Shown here piece by piece: positions 53,284 through 63,700 of a stretch of DNA of 64,000 nucleotides. Made by a program: the position numbers and the translations under genes. The notes under the pieces are model-generated. The model was not told the origin of the DNA. It did not search any database and was given only the letters and a program-made list of their open reading frames with translations. The stretch's first letter is position 1; each line of letters starts with the position of its first letter. Origin of the DNA: Hyphomicrobium zavarzinii ATCC 27496 (GTDB lineage: Bacteria; Pseudomonadota; Alphaproteobacteria; Rhizobiales; Hyphomicrobiaceae); the NCBI RefSeq assembly GCF_000383415.1, contig NZ_KB911261.1:1-64000 (forward strand), given 5' to 3'.

Positions 53284-53709
53284 TTACGCGTTTGCTTCTT
53301 CGGCCTTCTGGGCCTCGTGGCGGGCCTTGTCCTCGGCGCCCTTCACCGACTCGTCGCGATCGACCAGCTCGATGACGGCGCGCGGCGCGCTATCGCCGTA
53401 GCGGAAGCCGGCCTTCAGAACGCGCGAGTATCCGCCGGCACGATCCTTGTAGCGCGGGCCGAGCACGTCGAAGAGCTTCTTCACCTGATCCTCGTCGCGC
53501 AGGCGGGCTGCGGCGAGACGGCGGGAGTTGAGGTCTCCGCGCTTGGCGAGCGTGATGTACTTGTCGATCACGCGCTTCAGGTCCTTGGCCTTCGGCAGCG
53601 TGGTGACGATCTGCTCGTGCTTGATGAGCGCGGCCGCCATGTTCGAGAACATGGCCTGGCGGTGCGCGCTCTGACGGCCGAAACGGCGGCCCAGCTTCTT
53701 GTGTCGCAT
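53284..53709 (-). CDS. rplQ: 50S ribosomal protein L17
   Basis: L17 of the large subunit, 141 residues. The N-terminus [20 protein letters not shown] and [16 protein letters not shown] are diagnostic. The C-terminal tail ([19 protein letters not shown]) is a charged extension usual in alphaproteobacteria. It is the last gene of the alpha-operon part, directly after rpoA and before a strong terminator. Confidence 0.97.
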   Translation of the reverse strand: MRHKKLGRRFGRQSAHRQAMFSNMAAALIKHEQIVTTLPKAKDLKRVIDKYITLAKRGDLNSRRLAAARLRDEDQVKKLFDVLGPRYKDRAGGYSRVLKAGFRYGDSAPRAVIELVDRDESVKGAEDKARHEAQKAEEANA

Positions 53710-53813
53710 CGTCTATCTCTCTTTTCGCTATGGTTGTTACGGGGAGGTTCTTTGGCCTCACCTCGTTCGTGGGCTTAAGGCAGCGGATTTTGGTTCCGCT
53801 GCCCTTCACCAAA

Positions 53814-54839
53814 TCAGTACTGATCCTCGAAGCGCTTGGCGAGCTCTTCGATGTTGTCCGGCGGCCAGTTCGGCACTTCCATGCCGAGGTGCAGGCCCAT
53901 GCCGGCCAGGACTTCCTTGATCTCGTTGAGCGACTTGCGGCCGAAGTTCGGCGTGCGCAGCATCTCGGCTTCCGTCTTCTGGATGAGGTCGCCGATGTAG
54001 ACGATGTTGTCGTTCTTGAGGCAGTTCGCCGAGCGAACCGAAAGCTCGAGCTCGTCCACCTTCTTGAGGAGAGCGGCGTTGAAGGCGAGCTCCGGATGGC
54101 GGCTCTCCTCGACGGCCTTCTTCGGCTCCTCGAAGTTAATGAAGACAGCGAGCTGGTCCTGCAGGATGCGGGCGGCGAGTGCCACGGCATCCTCGGCCTT
54201 GACCGAGCCATCGGTCTCGATGGTCATCGTCAGCTTGTCATAATCGAGGATCTGGCCCTCGCGGGTGTTCTCGACCTTGTAGGAGACCTTCGTCACCGGC
54301 GTGTAGAGGCTGTCGACCGGGATCAGACCGATCGGTGCGTCGTCCGGGCGATTACGCTCGGCCGGCACGTAGCCCTTGCCCATGTCGGCGGTGAACTCCA
54401 TGCGGATCTGCGCGCCCTGGTCGAGATGGCAGATCACGTGCTCGGGGTTCAGGATGTCGACGTCAGAGCCGGTCTCGATGTCACCAGCCTTCACGGGGCC
54501 GGGACCTTCCTTCTTCAACACCATGCGCTTCACGCCTTCCGAATGGATGCGGAGCGCAATTTCCTTGATGTTGAGGATGATGTTAGTCACGTCCTCGCGC
54601 ACGCCGGGGATCGACGAGAACTCGTGCAGCACGCCGTCGATCTGCACGGTCTTGATGGCCGCGCCCTGGAGCGAGGAGAGCAGCACGCGACGGAGCGCGT
54701 TGCCGAGCGTCATGCCGAATCCGCGCTCGAGCGGCTCGGCGACGATGGTCGCGGTGCGGGTGCGATCGCGGCCCGGAGTGATCTCGAGCTTCGACGGCTT
54801 GATCAGGTCTTGCCAGTTCTTTTGCAGTACGTTCGTCAC
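53814..54839 (-). CDS. rpoA: DNA-directed RNA polymerase alpha subunit
   Basis: Alpha subunit (341 residues) that nucleates core polymerase assembly. The N-terminal dimerisation domain has [20 protein letters not shown] and [20 protein letters not shown]. The C-terminal domain (about 260-341) contains [20 protein letters not shown] and [17 protein letters not shown], the helix-hairpin-helix that binds UP elements and activators. The frame is open to 54896, but the GTG at 54839 ([19 protein letters not shown]) is the conserved start and has GAGGA upstream. It follows rpsK. Confidence 0.97.
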   Translation of the reverse strand: MTNVLQKNWQDLIKPSKLEITPGRDRTRTATIVAEPLERGFGMTLGNALRRVLLSSLQGAAIKTVQIDGVLHEFSSIPGVREDVTNIILNIKEIALRIHSEGVKRMVLKKEGPGPVKAGDIETGSDVDILNPEHVICHLDQGAQIRMEFTADMGKGYVPAERNRPDDAPIGLIPVDSLYTPVTKVSYKVENTREGQILDYDKLTMTIETDGSVKAEDAVALAARILQDQLAVFINFEEPKKAVEESRHPELAFNAALLKKVDELELSVRSANCLKNDNIVYIGDLIQKTEAEMLRTPNFGRKSLNEIKEVLAGMGLHLGMEVPNWPPDNIEELAKRFEDQY

Positions 54840-54978
54840 GGGGGGTCCTCGTAGCGGTTCTGGGCGCCGCCTCGCCGGAGGGCGGCACGCTTCCAACAGA
54901 GGATGAGTCCGGGGCCGGGGACGGGAGCGTGGCGCCGCTATTCCACCCGTCGAAGTGTCCCGGACTCGCTTGCCTTAC

Positions 54979-55377
54979 TTAAACGCGGCGACGCTTACGC
55001 GGCCGGCATCCGTTGTGCGGGATCGGCGTCACGTCGCGAATAGAGGTGATCTGGAAACCAACAGACTGGAGAGCGCGGAGCGCCGACTCACGGCCGGAGC
55101 CAGGACCGCAAACCTCGACCTCGAGCACCTTCATGCCGTGCTCCATGGCCTTCTTGCCGGCGTCCTCGGCGGCCATCTGAGCGGCGAAGGGGGTCGACTT
55201 GCGCGAGCCCTTGAAGCCCATGGTGCCCGACGACGACCAGGCCAGCGTGTTGCCCTGGGCATCGGTGATGGTGATCATGGTGTTGTTGAACGAAGCGTTC
55301 ACGTGGGCGACGCCGGACGTGATGTTCTTCTTCTCGCGGCGGCGGACTTTCGTACGCCCCTGTGCCTCTTTCGCCAT
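54979..55377 (-). CDS. rpsK: 30S ribosomal protein S11
   Basis: S11 of the small-subunit platform. Diagnostic segments are [39 protein letters not shown] and the basic tail [18 protein letters not shown]. Length 132 fits the family (about 129). It lies between rpsM and rpoA in the normal order. The 106-bp gap to rpsM holds two short hairpins (GCTGTC-cgc-GACAGC and GGCCGGCTGAGCCGGCC). Confidence 0.97.
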   Translation of the reverse strand: MAKEAQGRTKVRRREKKNITSGVAHVNASFNNTMITITDAQGNTLAWSSSGTMGFKGSRKSTPFAAQMAAEDAGKKAMEHGMKVLEVEVCGPGSGRESALRALQSVGFQITSIRDVTPIPHNGCRPRKRRRV

Positions 55378-55483
55378 GTGATCGAACTCCTCATGCCCGG
55401 CGGCCGGGCCAAATCAAAAGCTGTCCGCGACAGCCGGAACGTGGGACGGCCGGCTGAGCCGGCCGCAGAAACGGATAAGACGC

Positions 55484-55855
55484 TTAGGCCTTCTTCTTAC
55501 CGGCGATCGGCTTGGCCGGGCCCTTGCGGGTGCGCGCATTGGTGTGCGTGCGCTGGCCGCGAACGGGGAGGCCCTTGCGGTGACGCAGGCCGCGGTAGCA
55601 GCCCAGGTCCATCAAGCGCTTGATATTCATCGCAACTTCACGACGGAGGTCACCCTCTACGACGTAATCGCGGTCGATGGTCTCGCGAATCTGGAGAACC
55701 TCAGCGTCGGTGAGCTGGTTCACCCGGCGATCGGCAGGGATGCCGACGCGCTTGCAGATTTCGTCTGCGAACTTGGGCCCGATCCCATGGATGTACTGAA
55801 GCGCAATCAGAACGCGCTTCTGCGTCGGGATATTCACACCAGCTATACGAGCCAC
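55484..55855 (-). CDS. rpsM: 30S ribosomal protein S13
   Basis: S13 of the small-subunit head (123 residues). [34 protein letters not shown] and the C-terminal [20 protein letters not shown] are conserved and contact 16S rRNA and the P-site tRNA. It follows adk after 263 bp, in which I see no gene. Confidence 0.97.
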   Translation of the reverse strand: MARIAGVNIPTQKRVLIALQYIHGIGPKFADEICKRVGIPADRRVNQLTDAEVLQIRETIDRDYVVEGDLRREVAMNIKRLMDLGCYRGLRHRKGLPVRGQRTHTNARTRKGPAKPIAGKKKA

Positions 55856-56118
55856 GTCCGTCTCCTGGAGGCTTCTTCATCGACCGCAAAGAGCGGCGAT
55901 ATCCATCTGTTATTCAACGAAAAAACACGGACCGAACTGACCCGGGCGAAGATCGCCACACGGACCAATCCTTCCGTTTCATCGTCCTGAAAGCGCGGTG
56001 TTGTAGCTTGGTCATAATACTTCGTCAACCTGCGCCTTGATCTTGTGACATCTTTTCCCGGCCGCCACCGCGCTTCCGTGAAGCGCGCCGGCCTCCGGGC
56101 CGTTACTCAACCGTTAAC

Positions 56119-56703
56119 TCAAGCTCCGCCCGTGAGCTCGTCGATCTTCCGCGCGACCTCCGGAATGGGGGCCATGCCGTCGATGGTCTTCAACTTGCCT
56201 TGGGCGAAATAGTAACCAATCAAGGGGGACGTCTCCCGGTAGTAAGCCATGAGACGGGTCTTGAGGGCTTCTGCGTTGTCGTCGGCACGAACAGTGCCGC
56301 CGGCTGCAACCGTTTCACGCGCGCGGTTCTCGATACGGGCGAGCAGCGCGTTGTCGTCAACCTTGAGCTCGATCACCGCGTCCAGGATGGTGCCCTTGGA
56401 ATCGAGGAGCTCGTCGAGGGCTGCCGCCTGCTTCAAGGTGCGCGGAAAGCCGTCGAGGATAAAACCGTTTGCGCAGTCGGGCTGCTCGATACGCTCGGCG
56501 ATGATACCGATCACGATCTCGTCCGACACCAGGCCGCCACTCTTCATGATGGCCTCGGCCTTACGGCCGATCTCGGTGCCGGCTTTCACCGCCGCGCGCA
56601 GCATGTCTCCCGTGGAGAGCTGCACAAGACCTCGCCGCTTGGCGAGGGATTCGGCCTGCGTGCCTTTTCCTGCGCCCGGTGGTCCCAGAAGTATCAGCTT
56701 CAT
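56119..56703 (-). CDS. adk: Adenylate kinase
   Basis: Enzyme of 194 residues that interconverts ATP + AMP and 2 ADP. The P-loop is [14 protein letters not shown], and the AMP-binding segment includes [17 protein letters not shown] and [17 protein letters not shown]. The short LID ([19 protein letters not shown]) marks the short-type kinase without the zinc-finger lid. Its ATG overlaps the secY stop (ATGA), a common secY-adk coupling. Confidence 0.96.
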   Translation of the reverse strand: MKLILLGPPGAGKGTQAESLAKRRGLVQLSTGDMLRAAVKAGTEIGRKAEAIMKSGGLVSDEIVIGIIAERIEQPDCANGFILDGFPRTLKQAAALDELLDSKGTILDAVIELKVDDNALLARIENRARETVAAGGTVRADDNAEALKTRLMAYYRETSPLIGYYFAQGKLKTIDGMAPIPEVARKIDELTGGA

Positions 56704-58061
56704 CTCCGCCCCCGCCCCGTCGCGCCCCTGAGCTTCGCCTTCTTGATCAGGCCTTCATACTGGTGAGCCAGCAGATGGCTTTGAATCTGGGCCACGGTAT
56801 CCATGGTCACGCTGACTGCGATCAGAAGCGAGGTGCCGCCGAAGTAGAAGGGCACGGCCGCGTAGGAGGTGAGGATCTCAGGCATGACGCACACGGCCGC
56901 CAGATAGATCGCACCGACCACCGTGATACGGGTCAGAACGTAGTCGATATACTCGGCCGTCTTCTCGCCAGGGCGGATGCCGGGCAGGAACCCGCCATGC
57001 TTGCGCAGGTTGTCGGCTGTGTCCTTCGGGTTGAAGACGACGGCGGTGTAGAAGAAGGCGAAGAAGATGATCAGCGAGATGTAGACCGCCAGATAGAGCG
57101 GCTGGCCGTGGCCGAGGGAGGCAACGATTCCCTGCAGCCACTCGGGACCGCCACCCTGGGTCGACGAGAACTGCGCGACCGTGATCGGCAGTAGCAGCAG
57201 CGACGAGGCGAAGATCGGCGGAATGACGCCCGCGGAGTTGAGCTTCAACGGCAGATGCGAGGCATCGCCCTGGAACATGCGGTTGCCGACCTGTCGTTTC
57301 GGATACTGGATCAGCAGGCGGCGCTGCGCGCGCTCGATGAACACGATGGCGGCGACGACGGCCAGCATGAGAACGAGGAGCGCGAGAAGCAGGAACGTCG
57401 AGAGAGCGCCGGTGCGGGCCATCTCGAAGAGACCCACGAGGGCAGAGGGAAGACCGGCGACGATACCGGCGAAGATGATGAGCGAGATGCCGTTGCCGAC
57501 GCCGCGCTGCGTGATCTGCTCGCCGAGCCACATCAGGAACATGGTGCCGCCGACCAGCGTGATCACGGTCGTCAGACGGAAGAACCAGCCGGGATCGCCC
57601 ACGACGGCGCCGGCTTCGGAACGCGAGCCCTCGAGGCCGATGGCGATGCCATATGCCTGGAAGGCTGCGAGCACGAGCGTGAGATAGCGGGTGTACTGGT
57701 TGATCTGCTTGCGGCCCGACTCGCCTTCCTTCTTCAGCGCCTCAAGCTTCGGAGACAGCGAGGTCATGAGCTGAATGATGATCGAGGCGGAGATGTAGGG
57801 CATGATGTTCAAGGCGAAGATCGCCATACGCTCGACGGCGCCGCCAGCGAACACGTTGAACATGCCGAGAATACCGGACGACTGCGATTTGAACGCGGCC
57901 GCGAATGCACCGGCATCGACGCCGGGAATCGGAATGAAGGTGCCGAGACGATAGATGATCAGCGCGCCCAGCGTGAACCAGATGCGGTTCTTCAAATCCT
58001 GGGCCTTGGCGAAGGCGCCCAGGTTGAGGTTCGAGGCAAGCTGCTCGGCAGCGGATACCAT
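56700..58061 (-). CDS. secY: Protein translocase subunit SecY
   Basis: Main channel subunit of the Sec translocon, 453 residues with ten membrane helices. Conserved segments include [32 protein letters not shown] (plug region), [40 protein letters not shown] and [17 protein letters not shown]. It overlaps adk. Upstream lies an unusual 409-bp gap before rplO instead of close coupling. Confidence 0.97.
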   Translation of the reverse strand: MVSAAEQLASNLNLGAFAKAQDLKNRIWFTLGALIIYRLGTFIPIPGVDAGAFAAAFKSQSSGILGMFNVFAGGAVERMAIFALNIMPYISASIIIQLMTSLSPKLEALKKEGESGRKQINQYTRYLTLVLAAFQAYGIAIGLEGSRSEAGAVVGDPGWFFRLTTVITLVGGTMFLMWLGEQITQRGVGNGISLIIFAGIVAGLPSALVGLFEMARTGALSTFLLLALLVLMLAVVAAIVFIERAQRRLLIQYPKRQVGNRMFQGDASHLPLKLNSAGVIPPIFASSLLLLPITVAQFSSTQGGGPEWLQGIVASLGHGQPLYLAVYISLIIFFAFFYTAVVFNPKDTADNLRKHGGFLPGIRPGEKTAEYIDYVLTRITVVGAIYLAAVCVMPEILTSYAAVPFYFGGTSLLIAVSVTMDTVAQIQSHLLAHQYEGLIKKAKLRGATGRGRR

Positions 58062-58214
58062 TGTCGTTCTCTCCCGGCTGCGTAAGCCTTAGAGTCTGGC
58101 TCTCGTCCGCGACGCGTACGCGTCCGCCTCACGAACGATCAGGGTCTCGAGCGTACCGCCTTCAAAAAGCGGGGCGATAACATCCCCCTGCTTCCTGGCC
58201 TGCCGTGCTTCCTG

Positions 58215-58253
58215 TCGGAAAACCGCTCTAACACTTTTCCGGAAGCACTCTAG
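58215..58253. repeat. Interspersed palindromic element of Rhizobiales type
   Basis: tCGGAAAA-ccgctctaacac-TTTTCCGg followed by aagcactctag. This matches the CGGAAAACCG...CACTTTTCCGGA...CTCTAG pattern I recall as a frequent intergenic element in Rhizobiales genomes. Confidence 0.5.
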
Positions 58254-58411
58254 CGGCGATCGCGCTCTCGATCAAAGGTCGTGAACCGTGATCAGCGCGA
58301 CCTCAAGTGGCCTCATCCGATCATGGCTTCGGCCGCTCCTCCCCTGGAACGGCCTTTACTTGGTGTCACGGTCGCGACTTGACGAGCCCCCTCGGGATCG
58401 GCACGCGGCAA

Positions 58412-58460
58412 AGAGGCCTTCCGGCCGGCTCGCGTCATCCGCGCGCCGGTAAAGGCCTCT
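58412..58460 (-). terminator. Hairpin after rplO, possible attenuator/terminator
   Basis: AGAGGCCTT (58412-58420) pairs with AAGGCCTCT (58452-58460), a perfect 9-bp stem with a GC-rich loop, starting 11 bp after the rplO stop. Only TTT follows on the minus strand, so any termination would be partial. Confidence 0.5.
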
Positions 58461-58470
58461 CCGAAGCAGC

Positions 58471-59025
58471 CTATTCCTCGGACTTCTCGCCAGCGGGCTT
58501 CTTGGCGGAGCCCGCCTTCTTCGCCGCCGACTTCTTGCGCTTGTCCTCGTCGGCCGCCAGCACCTTCTTCTCGATCAGGCTGACGGAGCCGCCGGCCTTC
58601 TCGATGGCGGCCTTGGCCGTTGCGGACGCGTGGTTGACCGTCAGCGCGAGCTTGGCCTTGATCTCACCCGTGCCGAGCAGGCGCAGACCGTCCTTGGGAC
58701 GGCGGAGAATGCCGGCGTCGACGAGCGCGGTAACGTCCACCGACTGGCCAGCCTTGAGCTTGCCCTCGTCGACGGCCTTCTGCAGCGTGCCGACGTTGAT
58801 CTCGTTCCACGACTTGCGGTCGAACTTGTTGAAGCCGCGCTTGGGCAGGCGGCGATGGAGCGGCATCTGGCCGCCTTCGAAGCCACCGATCGCGACGCCG
58901 GTACGAGCCGTCTGGCCCTTGCCACCGCGACCACCGGTCTTGCCAACGCCCGAGCCAATGCCGCGGCCGATACGCACGCGGAATTTACGTGCGCCGGGAT
59001 TATCCTTGATGTCGTTGAGCCGCAT
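58471..59025 (-). CDS. rplO: 50S ribosomal protein L15
   Basis: L15 (184 residues; family about 145-160). [40 protein letters not shown] and [19 protein letters not shown] are diagnostic. The extra length is a Lys/Ala-rich C-terminal tail ([20 protein letters not shown]), seen in some alphaproteobacteria. It follows rpmD by about 75 bp. Confidence 0.97.
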   Translation of the reverse strand: MRLNDIKDNPGARKFRVRIGRGIGSGVGKTGGRGGKGQTARTGVAIGGFEGGQMPLHRRLPKRGFNKFDRKSWNEINVGTLQKAVDEGKLKAGQSVDVTALVDAGILRRPKDGLRLLGTGEIKAKLALTVNHASATAKAAIEKAGGSVSLIEKKVLAADEDKRKKSAAKKAGSAKKPAGEKSEE

Positions 59026-59100
59026 GGGACCCCGAGCTCCTTATTCGTCTTTGACTGGAGACTTCATCGCCGGGCCTCGAGCGGCACCGGCAGTTTCGTC

Positions 59101-59301
59101 TCAGGCCTGGCCCTTCTCGTCGACGATGCGGACGAGATGGGGGATAGAGTTGACCATACCGCGAACAGCCGGCGTGTCCTCGAGAACGCGGCGGCGATGC
59201 AGCTTGTTGAGACCGAGACCGATCAGGGTCTTGGTCTGGACTTCGGGCCGACGGTTCGGGCTCGCAATCTGCTCGACCGTGATCGTCTTCTTGGCTGCCA
59301 T
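59101..59301 (-). CDS. rpmD: 50S ribosomal protein L30
   Basis: L30, 66 residues. [40 protein letters not shown] and [15 protein letters not shown] are the conserved L30 sequence. It lies between rpsE and rplO as usual. Confidence 0.96.
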   Translation of the reverse strand: MAAKKTITVEQIASPNRRPEVQTKTLIGLGLNKLHRRRVLEDTPAVRGMVNSIPHLVRIVDEKGQA

Positions 59302-59397
59302 TTCTCGTTACCTTCTCGAATTATGTCCGGCGGACCAGCGAGCGGCGTGCTGCGATCGGATGGCCGGTTGCCTTCCGATCCGCACGTCATCCGTCAC

Positions 59398-59976
59398 TTA
59401 GGCCTCGGCGGCGACGTCGGCAGCCGAGCCATCGCGGCGACGCGCGACGATCTCAGACACCTTCTTGTTGCGGCGTGCGGCGACGGAGCGGGGGTTCTCC
59501 TGCTCCTTCAGCGCATCGAACGTGGCGCGCACGACGTTGTAGGGGTTCGTGGAGCCCAGCGACTTGGCGACGACGTCATGGACGCCGAGCATCTCGAACA
59601 CGGCGCGCATTGCGCCGCCTGCGATGATGCCAGTACCTGCCGGAGCCGAACGGAGCACCACCTTGCCCGAGCCGTGGCGGCCTTCGCTGTCGTGGTGCAG
59701 CGTACGGGCGTCGCGCAGCGGAACGCGAACCAGGTTGCGGCGTGCGCTCTCGGTTGCCTTGCGGATCGCCTCCGGCACCTCGCGAGCCTTGCCGTGGCCG
59801 AAGCCAACGCGGCCCTTGAGGTCGCCGACGACGACGAGCGCTGCGAAGCCGAAGCGCTTACCGCCCTTAACGACCTTGGCGACGCGGTTGATGTGGACCA
59901 GCTTGTCCGAGAACTCGCTCTCGCGCTCCTCGCGCTCACGCTCCCGGCCGCGGTCTCTCGATGATGGACGTGCCAC
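59398..59976 (-). CDS. rpsE: 30S ribosomal protein S5
   Basis: S5, 192 residues, important for decoding accuracy. [38 protein letters not shown] and [19 protein letters not shown] are diagnostic. The frame is open to 60042; I chose the GTG at 59976 ([10 protein letters not shown]) with AAAGGAA about 9 nt upstream. The N-terminus before the S5 fold is strongly charged ([12 protein letters not shown]). Confidence 0.96.
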   Translation of the reverse strand: MARPSSRDRGREREREERESEFSDKLVHINRVAKVVKGGKRFGFAALVVVGDLKGRVGFGHGKAREVPEAIRKATESARRNLVRVPLRDARTLHHDSEGRHGSGKVVLRSAPAGTGIIAGGAMRAVFEMLGVHDVVAKSLGSTNPYNVVRATFDALKEQENPRSVAARRNKKVSEIVARRRDGSAADVAAEA

Positions 59977-59992
59977 TGTCAAATTCCTTTCA

Positions 59993-60355
59993 TCAGAAGC
60001 TGAGACCGCCCTCGCGGGCAGCATCTGCGAGCGCCTTGACACGCCCGTGATAAATGTAGCCGCCGCGATCGAACACGACGTCCTTCACGCCGGCCTTGAC
60101 CGCGCGCTCGGCGACGAGCTTGCCGATCGCTGCTGCCGCAGCCTTGTCGGCGCCGGTCTTGAGAGACGTGCGCAGATCCTTCTCGAGGCTCGAGGCGGAG
60201 GCAATCGTCTTGCCGGCCGCGTCGTCGATGATCTGGGCGTAGATGTGCTTCGAAGAGCGGTGAATGGAGAGACGCGGACGACCCGAAGCGCGGGCCTTCA
60301 ACGTCCGGCGCACGCGCGCGCGGCGCTTTTCGAACTGCTGGTTTGCATTGGCCAT
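59993..60355 (-). CDS. rplR: 50S ribosomal protein L18
   Basis: L18 (120 residues), a 5S rRNA-binding protein. [34 protein letters not shown] and [20 protein letters not shown] are characteristic. It sits between rplF and rpsE with short gaps, as in the canonical spc operon. Confidence 0.97.
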   Translation of the reverse strand: MANANQQFEKRRARVRRTLKARASGRPRLSIHRSSKHIYAQIIDDAAGKTIASASSLEKDLRTSLKTGADKAAAAAIGKLVAERAVKAGVKDVVFDRGGYIYHGRVKALADAAREGGLSF

Positions 60356-60365
60356 GACGTTGGTC

Positions 60366-60908
60366 CTACTTCTTCTTGCCTTCCTTGCGGAAGACGTGCT
60401 CGCCCTTGAAGCGCACGCCCTTGCCCTGGTAGGGCTCCGGCTTGCGCGAGGCGCGGATTTCTGCGGCGACCTGACCGACGAGCTGCTTGTCGATGCCGGA
60501 GACCGTCACGACCTCCTGCTTCGCGCCGCCCACCTTGACCTCGACGCCGGCGGGGATCGTGTGAACGACGTCGTGGCTGAAGCCAACCGACAGCGTCAAC
60601 TGATCCTTGCCCTTGAGAGCCGCCTTGAAGCCCACGCCGTGGATCTCGAGCGTGTGCGTGTAGCCCTCGGTGACGCCGACGATGAGGTTCTGCACCATCG
60701 AACGCGACATGCCCCACATGGAGCGTGCCTTCTTGGTGTCCTCGACGAGGCTGAGCTCGATGCCGTCTTCGGTCTTCTCGACCTTGAGCTCCTCAGGCAG
60801 CGTGAACGAAAGCTCGCCCTTGGCGCCCTTCATCTTGACGGTCTGGCCGGACACCGTCGCCGTCACTGCGGCAGGAACGGGAACCGGCTTTTTTCCGATG
60901 CGTGACAT
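60366..60908 (-). CDS. rplF: 50S ribosomal protein L6
   Basis: L6, 180 residues, near the sarcin-ricin loop. [20 protein letters not shown] is the classic start; the frame extends five codons further (to 60923), but the MSRIGKK start is the conserved one. The C-terminal signature [20 protein letters not shown] is intact. It precedes rplR by 10 bp. Confidence 0.97.
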   Translation of the reverse strand: MSRIGKKPVPVPAAVTATVSGQTVKMKGAKGELSFTLPEELKVEKTEDGIELSLVEDTKKARSMWGMSRSMVQNLIVGVTEGYTHTLEIHGVGFKAALKGKDQLTLSVGFSHDVVHTIPAGVEVKVGGAKQEVVTVSGIDKQLVGQVAAEIRASRKPEPYQGKGVRFKGEHVFRKEGKKK

Positions 60909-60950
60909 GGTCGCTTTCCTCAAGCTCCCGGCCGGAGCCGGGACCTTTCG

Positions 60951-61349
60951 TTAGAATACGTTGCAGATGATCTCGCCGCCGACGTTCTCTTCCTTGGCGC
61001 GCGCGTCCGACATCACGCCCTTGGGCGTGGACAGGATGGCGACGCCGAGACCGTTGGCAACGCTCTTCAGATCGCGAACCGGCGAGTACACGCGCCGGCC
61101 GGGGGTCGATACGCGGCTGATCTCCTTGATCGCCGGCTGACCGTTGAAATACTTCAGCTCGATCTCGAACTCGGGCAGGCTGCCCTTCTGCTCGACGCGC
61201 GTGTAGCCGCGGATGTAGCCTTCCTCGACGAGAACGTCGAGCACGCGGGCGCGCATGTTCGAAGCGGGCGTCGAGACCTTCGGACGGCGACGGAGCTGCG
61301 CATTGCGGATGCGTGTCAGCATATCGCCGATGGGATCATTCACTGCCAT
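60951..61349 (-). CDS. rpsH: 30S ribosomal protein S8
   Basis: S8 (132 residues), which binds helix 21 of 16S rRNA and in E. coli represses the spc operon. [20 protein letters not shown] and [20 protein letters not shown] (GGEIICNVF at the end) are diagnostic. It lies between rpsN and rplF. Confidence 0.97.
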   Translation of the reverse strand: MAVNDPIGDMLTRIRNAQLRRRPKVSTPASNMRARVLDVLVEEGYIRGYTRVEQKGSLPEFEIELKYFNGQPAIKEISRVSTPGRRVYSPVRDLKSVANGLGVAILSTPKGVMSDARAKEENVGGEIICNVF

Positions 61350-61363
61350 TGCCTATGCCCTCC

Positions 61364-61669
61364 TTACCAGCTCGACTTGACCATGCCGGGGATGAGGCCC
61401 TGCGAGGCCAGTTCCCGGAGCTGGTTGCGGCACATCTTCAGCTTGCGATAGTAGCCACGGGCGCGGCCCGTGATCTCGCAGCGGTTGCGGATGCGCACGG
61501 TGGAGCCGTTGCGGGGCATTTCCGCGAGCTTCAGGCGGGCGGCAAAGCGCTCCTCGGCCGGGCGCTTGAGGTCGTCGGCAATCGCCTTGAGGCGCTTGCG
61601 CTTGGCAGCATGCTGCGCAGCAAGCTTCCGGCGGCGGTTGTTCTTTTCTACTGAGCTCGTCTTAGCCAT
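61364..61669 (-). CDS. rpsN: 30S ribosomal protein S14
   Basis: S14 of the longer, zinc-free type (101 residues). [40 protein letters not shown] and the C-terminal [11 protein letters not shown] are the signature. The zinc-finger CxxC pairs are absent, as expected for this type. It lies between rplE and rpsH. Confidence 0.97.
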   Translation of the reverse strand: MAKTSSVEKNNRRRKLAAQHAAKRKRLKAIADDLKRPAEERFAARLKLAEMPRNGSTVRIRNRCEITGRARGYYRKLKMCRNQLRELASQGLIPGMVKSSW

Positions 61670-61720
61670 TCATTGTCCTCCAAAGGCCTTTCGGGTCCCG
61701 ATCTGGGTGGCCGAGGTCCT

Positions 61721-62401
61721 CTAGCTACGGAAAGGGAAGTTGAAAGCGCGAAGCAGCTCGCGCGCCTCGTCGTCGGTGTTGGCAGAGGTCACGACGATCA
61801 CGTCGAGACCCCAAACCTGATCGACCTTGTCGTAGTCGATCTCGGGGAACACGATGTGCTCCTTGAGACCGCAGGCAAAGTTGCCACGGCCGTCGAAGCT
61901 CTTCGGGTTCAGGCCGCGGAAGTCCTTCACGCGCGGAAGCGCGATCGTGACGAAGCGGTCCAGGAACTCGTACATGCGGTCGCCGCGGAGCGTCACCTTG
62001 GCGCCGAGCGTCATGCCCTCGCGAACCTTGAAGGTCGCGATGGACTTCGTCGACTTGGTGAGCAGCGGCTTCTGGCCGGCGATGAGCGCGAGATCGCCAG
62101 CGGCACTGTCGACCTTCTTGCGGTCAACCGTAGCCTCGCCAACGCCCATATTCAGCACGATCTTCTCGATGCGCGGAATCTGCATCGGGTTCGCGTAGGC
62201 GAACTTGTCCTTGAGCTGGCCGCGGACGACCTTCTCGTAGTGCGTCTTGAGGCGCGGCTTGTAGTCAGCCGGACGCGGCTTCCACTCACGCGGCGCGGCA
62301 TCGGCCTTCGACGCCTTCGCGCCCTTGGCTTCCTTACCCGGCTTGCCGGCGGGGGGACCGCCCGCCTTTGCCGCCTTCACGGGTTTCTCTTTCTCGGCCA
62401 T
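61721..62401 (-). CDS. rplE: 50S ribosomal protein L5 with N-terminal extension
   Basis: L5, a 5S rRNA-binding protein of the central protuberance. The normal L5 sequence starts at about residue 45 ([20 protein letters not shown]) and includes [16 protein letters not shown] and [20 protein letters not shown]. In front lies a Lys/Ala/Pro/Gly-rich extension of about 45 residues ([20 protein letters not shown]). The total is 226 residues against about 180-185 in most bacteria. The ATG at 62401 lies 3 bp after the rplX stop. No internal start with a good ribosome site was noticed. Confidence 0.95.
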   Translation of the reverse strand: MAEKEKPVKAAKAGGPPAGKPGKEAKGAKASKADAAPREWKPRPADYKPRLKTHYEKVVRGQLKDKFAYANPMQIPRIEKIVLNMGVGEATVDRKKVDSAAGDLALIAGQKPLLTKSTKSIATFKVREGMTLGAKVTLRGDRMYEFLDRFVTIALPRVKDFRGLNPKSFDGRGNFACGLKEHIVFPEIDYDKVDQVWGLDVIVVTSANTDDEARELLRAFNFPFRS

Positions 62402-62404
62402 GGC

Positions 62405-62731
62405 TTAGTTCTTCTCCGGAATGATCTCGCCCGAGCGCTTGGCGAAGCGGACCTTCTTGCCGTCCTCGAGGGTGCGGAATCCGACGCGGGTCGGCTTGCC
62501 GTCCTTCGGGTCCTCGAGGGCGAGGTTGGAAATCTGGATCGCCGCCTCTTTCGAGATGATGCCGCCCTCCTGGGAAGCAGTCTGGCGCTGGTGGCGGCGC
62601 ACGACGTTGATGCCACGGACGAGCGCGCGGTTCTCCTTCGGACGAACCTCGATCACTTCGCCGCGCTTGCCTTTGTCGCGACCGGTCAAGACGACTACGC
62701 TGTCGCCCTTCTTGATCTTAAGAGACGCCAT
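62405..62731 (-). CDS. rplX: 50S ribosomal protein L24
   Basis: L24 (108 residues), an assembly initiator with a KOW motif ([20 protein letters not shown]). Also visible are [20 protein letters not shown] and [20 protein letters not shown]. Its ATG shares its first base with the last base of the rplN stop (TAATG), a coupled arrangement. Confidence 0.97.
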   Translation of the reverse strand: MASLKIKKGDSVVVLTGRDKGKRGEVIEVRPKENRALVRGINVVRRHQRQTASQEGGIISKEAAIQISNLALEDPKDGKPTRVGFRTLEDGKKVRFAKRSGEIIPEKN

Positions 62732-63099
62732 TAGAGGACCTCCGGAGCGAGCGAGACGATCTTCATGTGGTTCTTGGCGCGAAGCTCGCGCGTCACGGGT
62801 CCGAAAATACGCGTGCCGACGGGCTCGCCCTGGTTGTTGATCAACACGGCGGCGTTGCGGTCAAAGCGGATCAGCGAGCCATCCGGGCGGCGAACGCCCT
62901 TGGCCACACGCACGATCACGGCCTTCATGACCTGACCCTTCTTGACGCGGCCCTTCGGGATCGCCTCCTTGACGGACACGACGATGGTGTCGCCGATGGT
63001 GGCGTACTTGCGCTTGGATCCGCCCAGCACCTTGATGCACTGGACGCGACGCGCTCCCGAATTGTCAGCGACGTCGAGATTTGTCTCCATCTGGATCAT
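62731..63099 (-). CDS. rplN: 50S ribosomal protein L14
   Basis: L14 (122 residues). [40 protein letters not shown] and [20 protein letters not shown] are conserved. It binds 23S rRNA at the subunit interface. It lies between rpsQ and rplX. Confidence 0.98.
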   Translation of the reverse strand: MIQMETNLDVADNSGARRVQCIKVLGGSKRKYATIGDTIVVSVKEAIPKGRVKKGQVMKAVIVRVAKGVRRPDGSLIRFDRNAAVLINNQGEPVGTRIFGPVTRELRAKNHMKIVSLAPEVL

Positions 63100-63191
63100 C
63101 GCATCGTCTCTCTTCCTGCCGCCTCGCGCGGCTTCAAATCGTGTTTCGTCCCGGTGCCGGTTCCGCCGTGCGGCCTAGCACCACTCAAAAT

Positions 63192-63425
63192 TCAAGCCTT
63201 CTCGAGCACGACCCAACGCTTCAGCTTCGAGATCGGCGCGGACTCCTGGATTTCCACCCGGTCGCCCGTCTTGAAGACGTTCTTCTCGTCGTGAGCGTGG
63301 TACTTCTTCGTGCGGCGCACCGTCTTCTTCAGAAGCGGATGCGTGTAACGACGCTCCACCTCGACGACAATGGTCTTGTCGTTCTTGTTCGAGACAACCA
63401 CACCCTGCAGGACGCGCTTCGGCAT
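63192..63425 (-). CDS. rpsQ: 30S ribosomal protein S17
   Basis: S17 (77 residues). [40 protein letters not shown] and [20 protein letters not shown] identify it. It follows rpmC by 12 bp. Confidence 0.97.
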   Translation of the reverse strand: MPKRVLQGVVVSNKNDKTIVVEVERRYTHPLLKKTVRRTKKYHAHDEKNVFKTGDRVEIQESAPISKLKRWVVLEKA

Positions 63426-63437
63426 CGCTCTATCTCC

Positions 63438-63668
63438 TTACGCGCCAGTCTTCGATTTGGTGGACGCCTTCGCGGAGGAACCACCCCGCTTCTGGCCGGC
63501 GAGCGTCAGCACCCGCGCGATATCCCGGCGAACCTGGCGCACGCGCGAGGTGTTCTCAAGCTGGCCGGACGCCTTCTGGAAGCGCAGGTTGAACTGCTCC
63601 TTCTTGAGCTTGGCCAACTGATCGTCGAGCTGATCGAGCGACATGCTCCTCAAATCACCCGCTTTCAT
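63438..63668 (-). CDS. rpmC: 50S ribosomal protein L29
   Basis: L29 (76 residues), located at the exit tunnel. [20 protein letters not shown] and [20 protein letters not shown] are typical. The longer frame to 63920 runs inside rplP and is not real; the ATG at 63668 is the conserved start. The Ser/Lys-rich tail ([15 protein letters not shown]) is a short extension. Confidence 0.96.
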   Translation of the reverse strand: MKAGDLRSMSLDQLDDQLAKLKKEQFNLRFQKASGQLENTSRVRQVRRDIARVLTLAGQKRGGSSAKASTKSKTGA

Positions 63669-63700
63669 CGTCGTAATCCTTATCCTCTGCGCAGCCTGGC

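Larger units (their letters stand above)
58062..58470. other. Unusual gap in the spc operon between rplO and secY
   Basis: A 409-bp non-coding gap where the genes are normally almost adjacent. It contains an interspersed palindrome (58215-58253) and a hairpin just after rplO (58412-58460). It could hold a separate secY promoter. No small gene was recognised. Confidence 0.55.
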
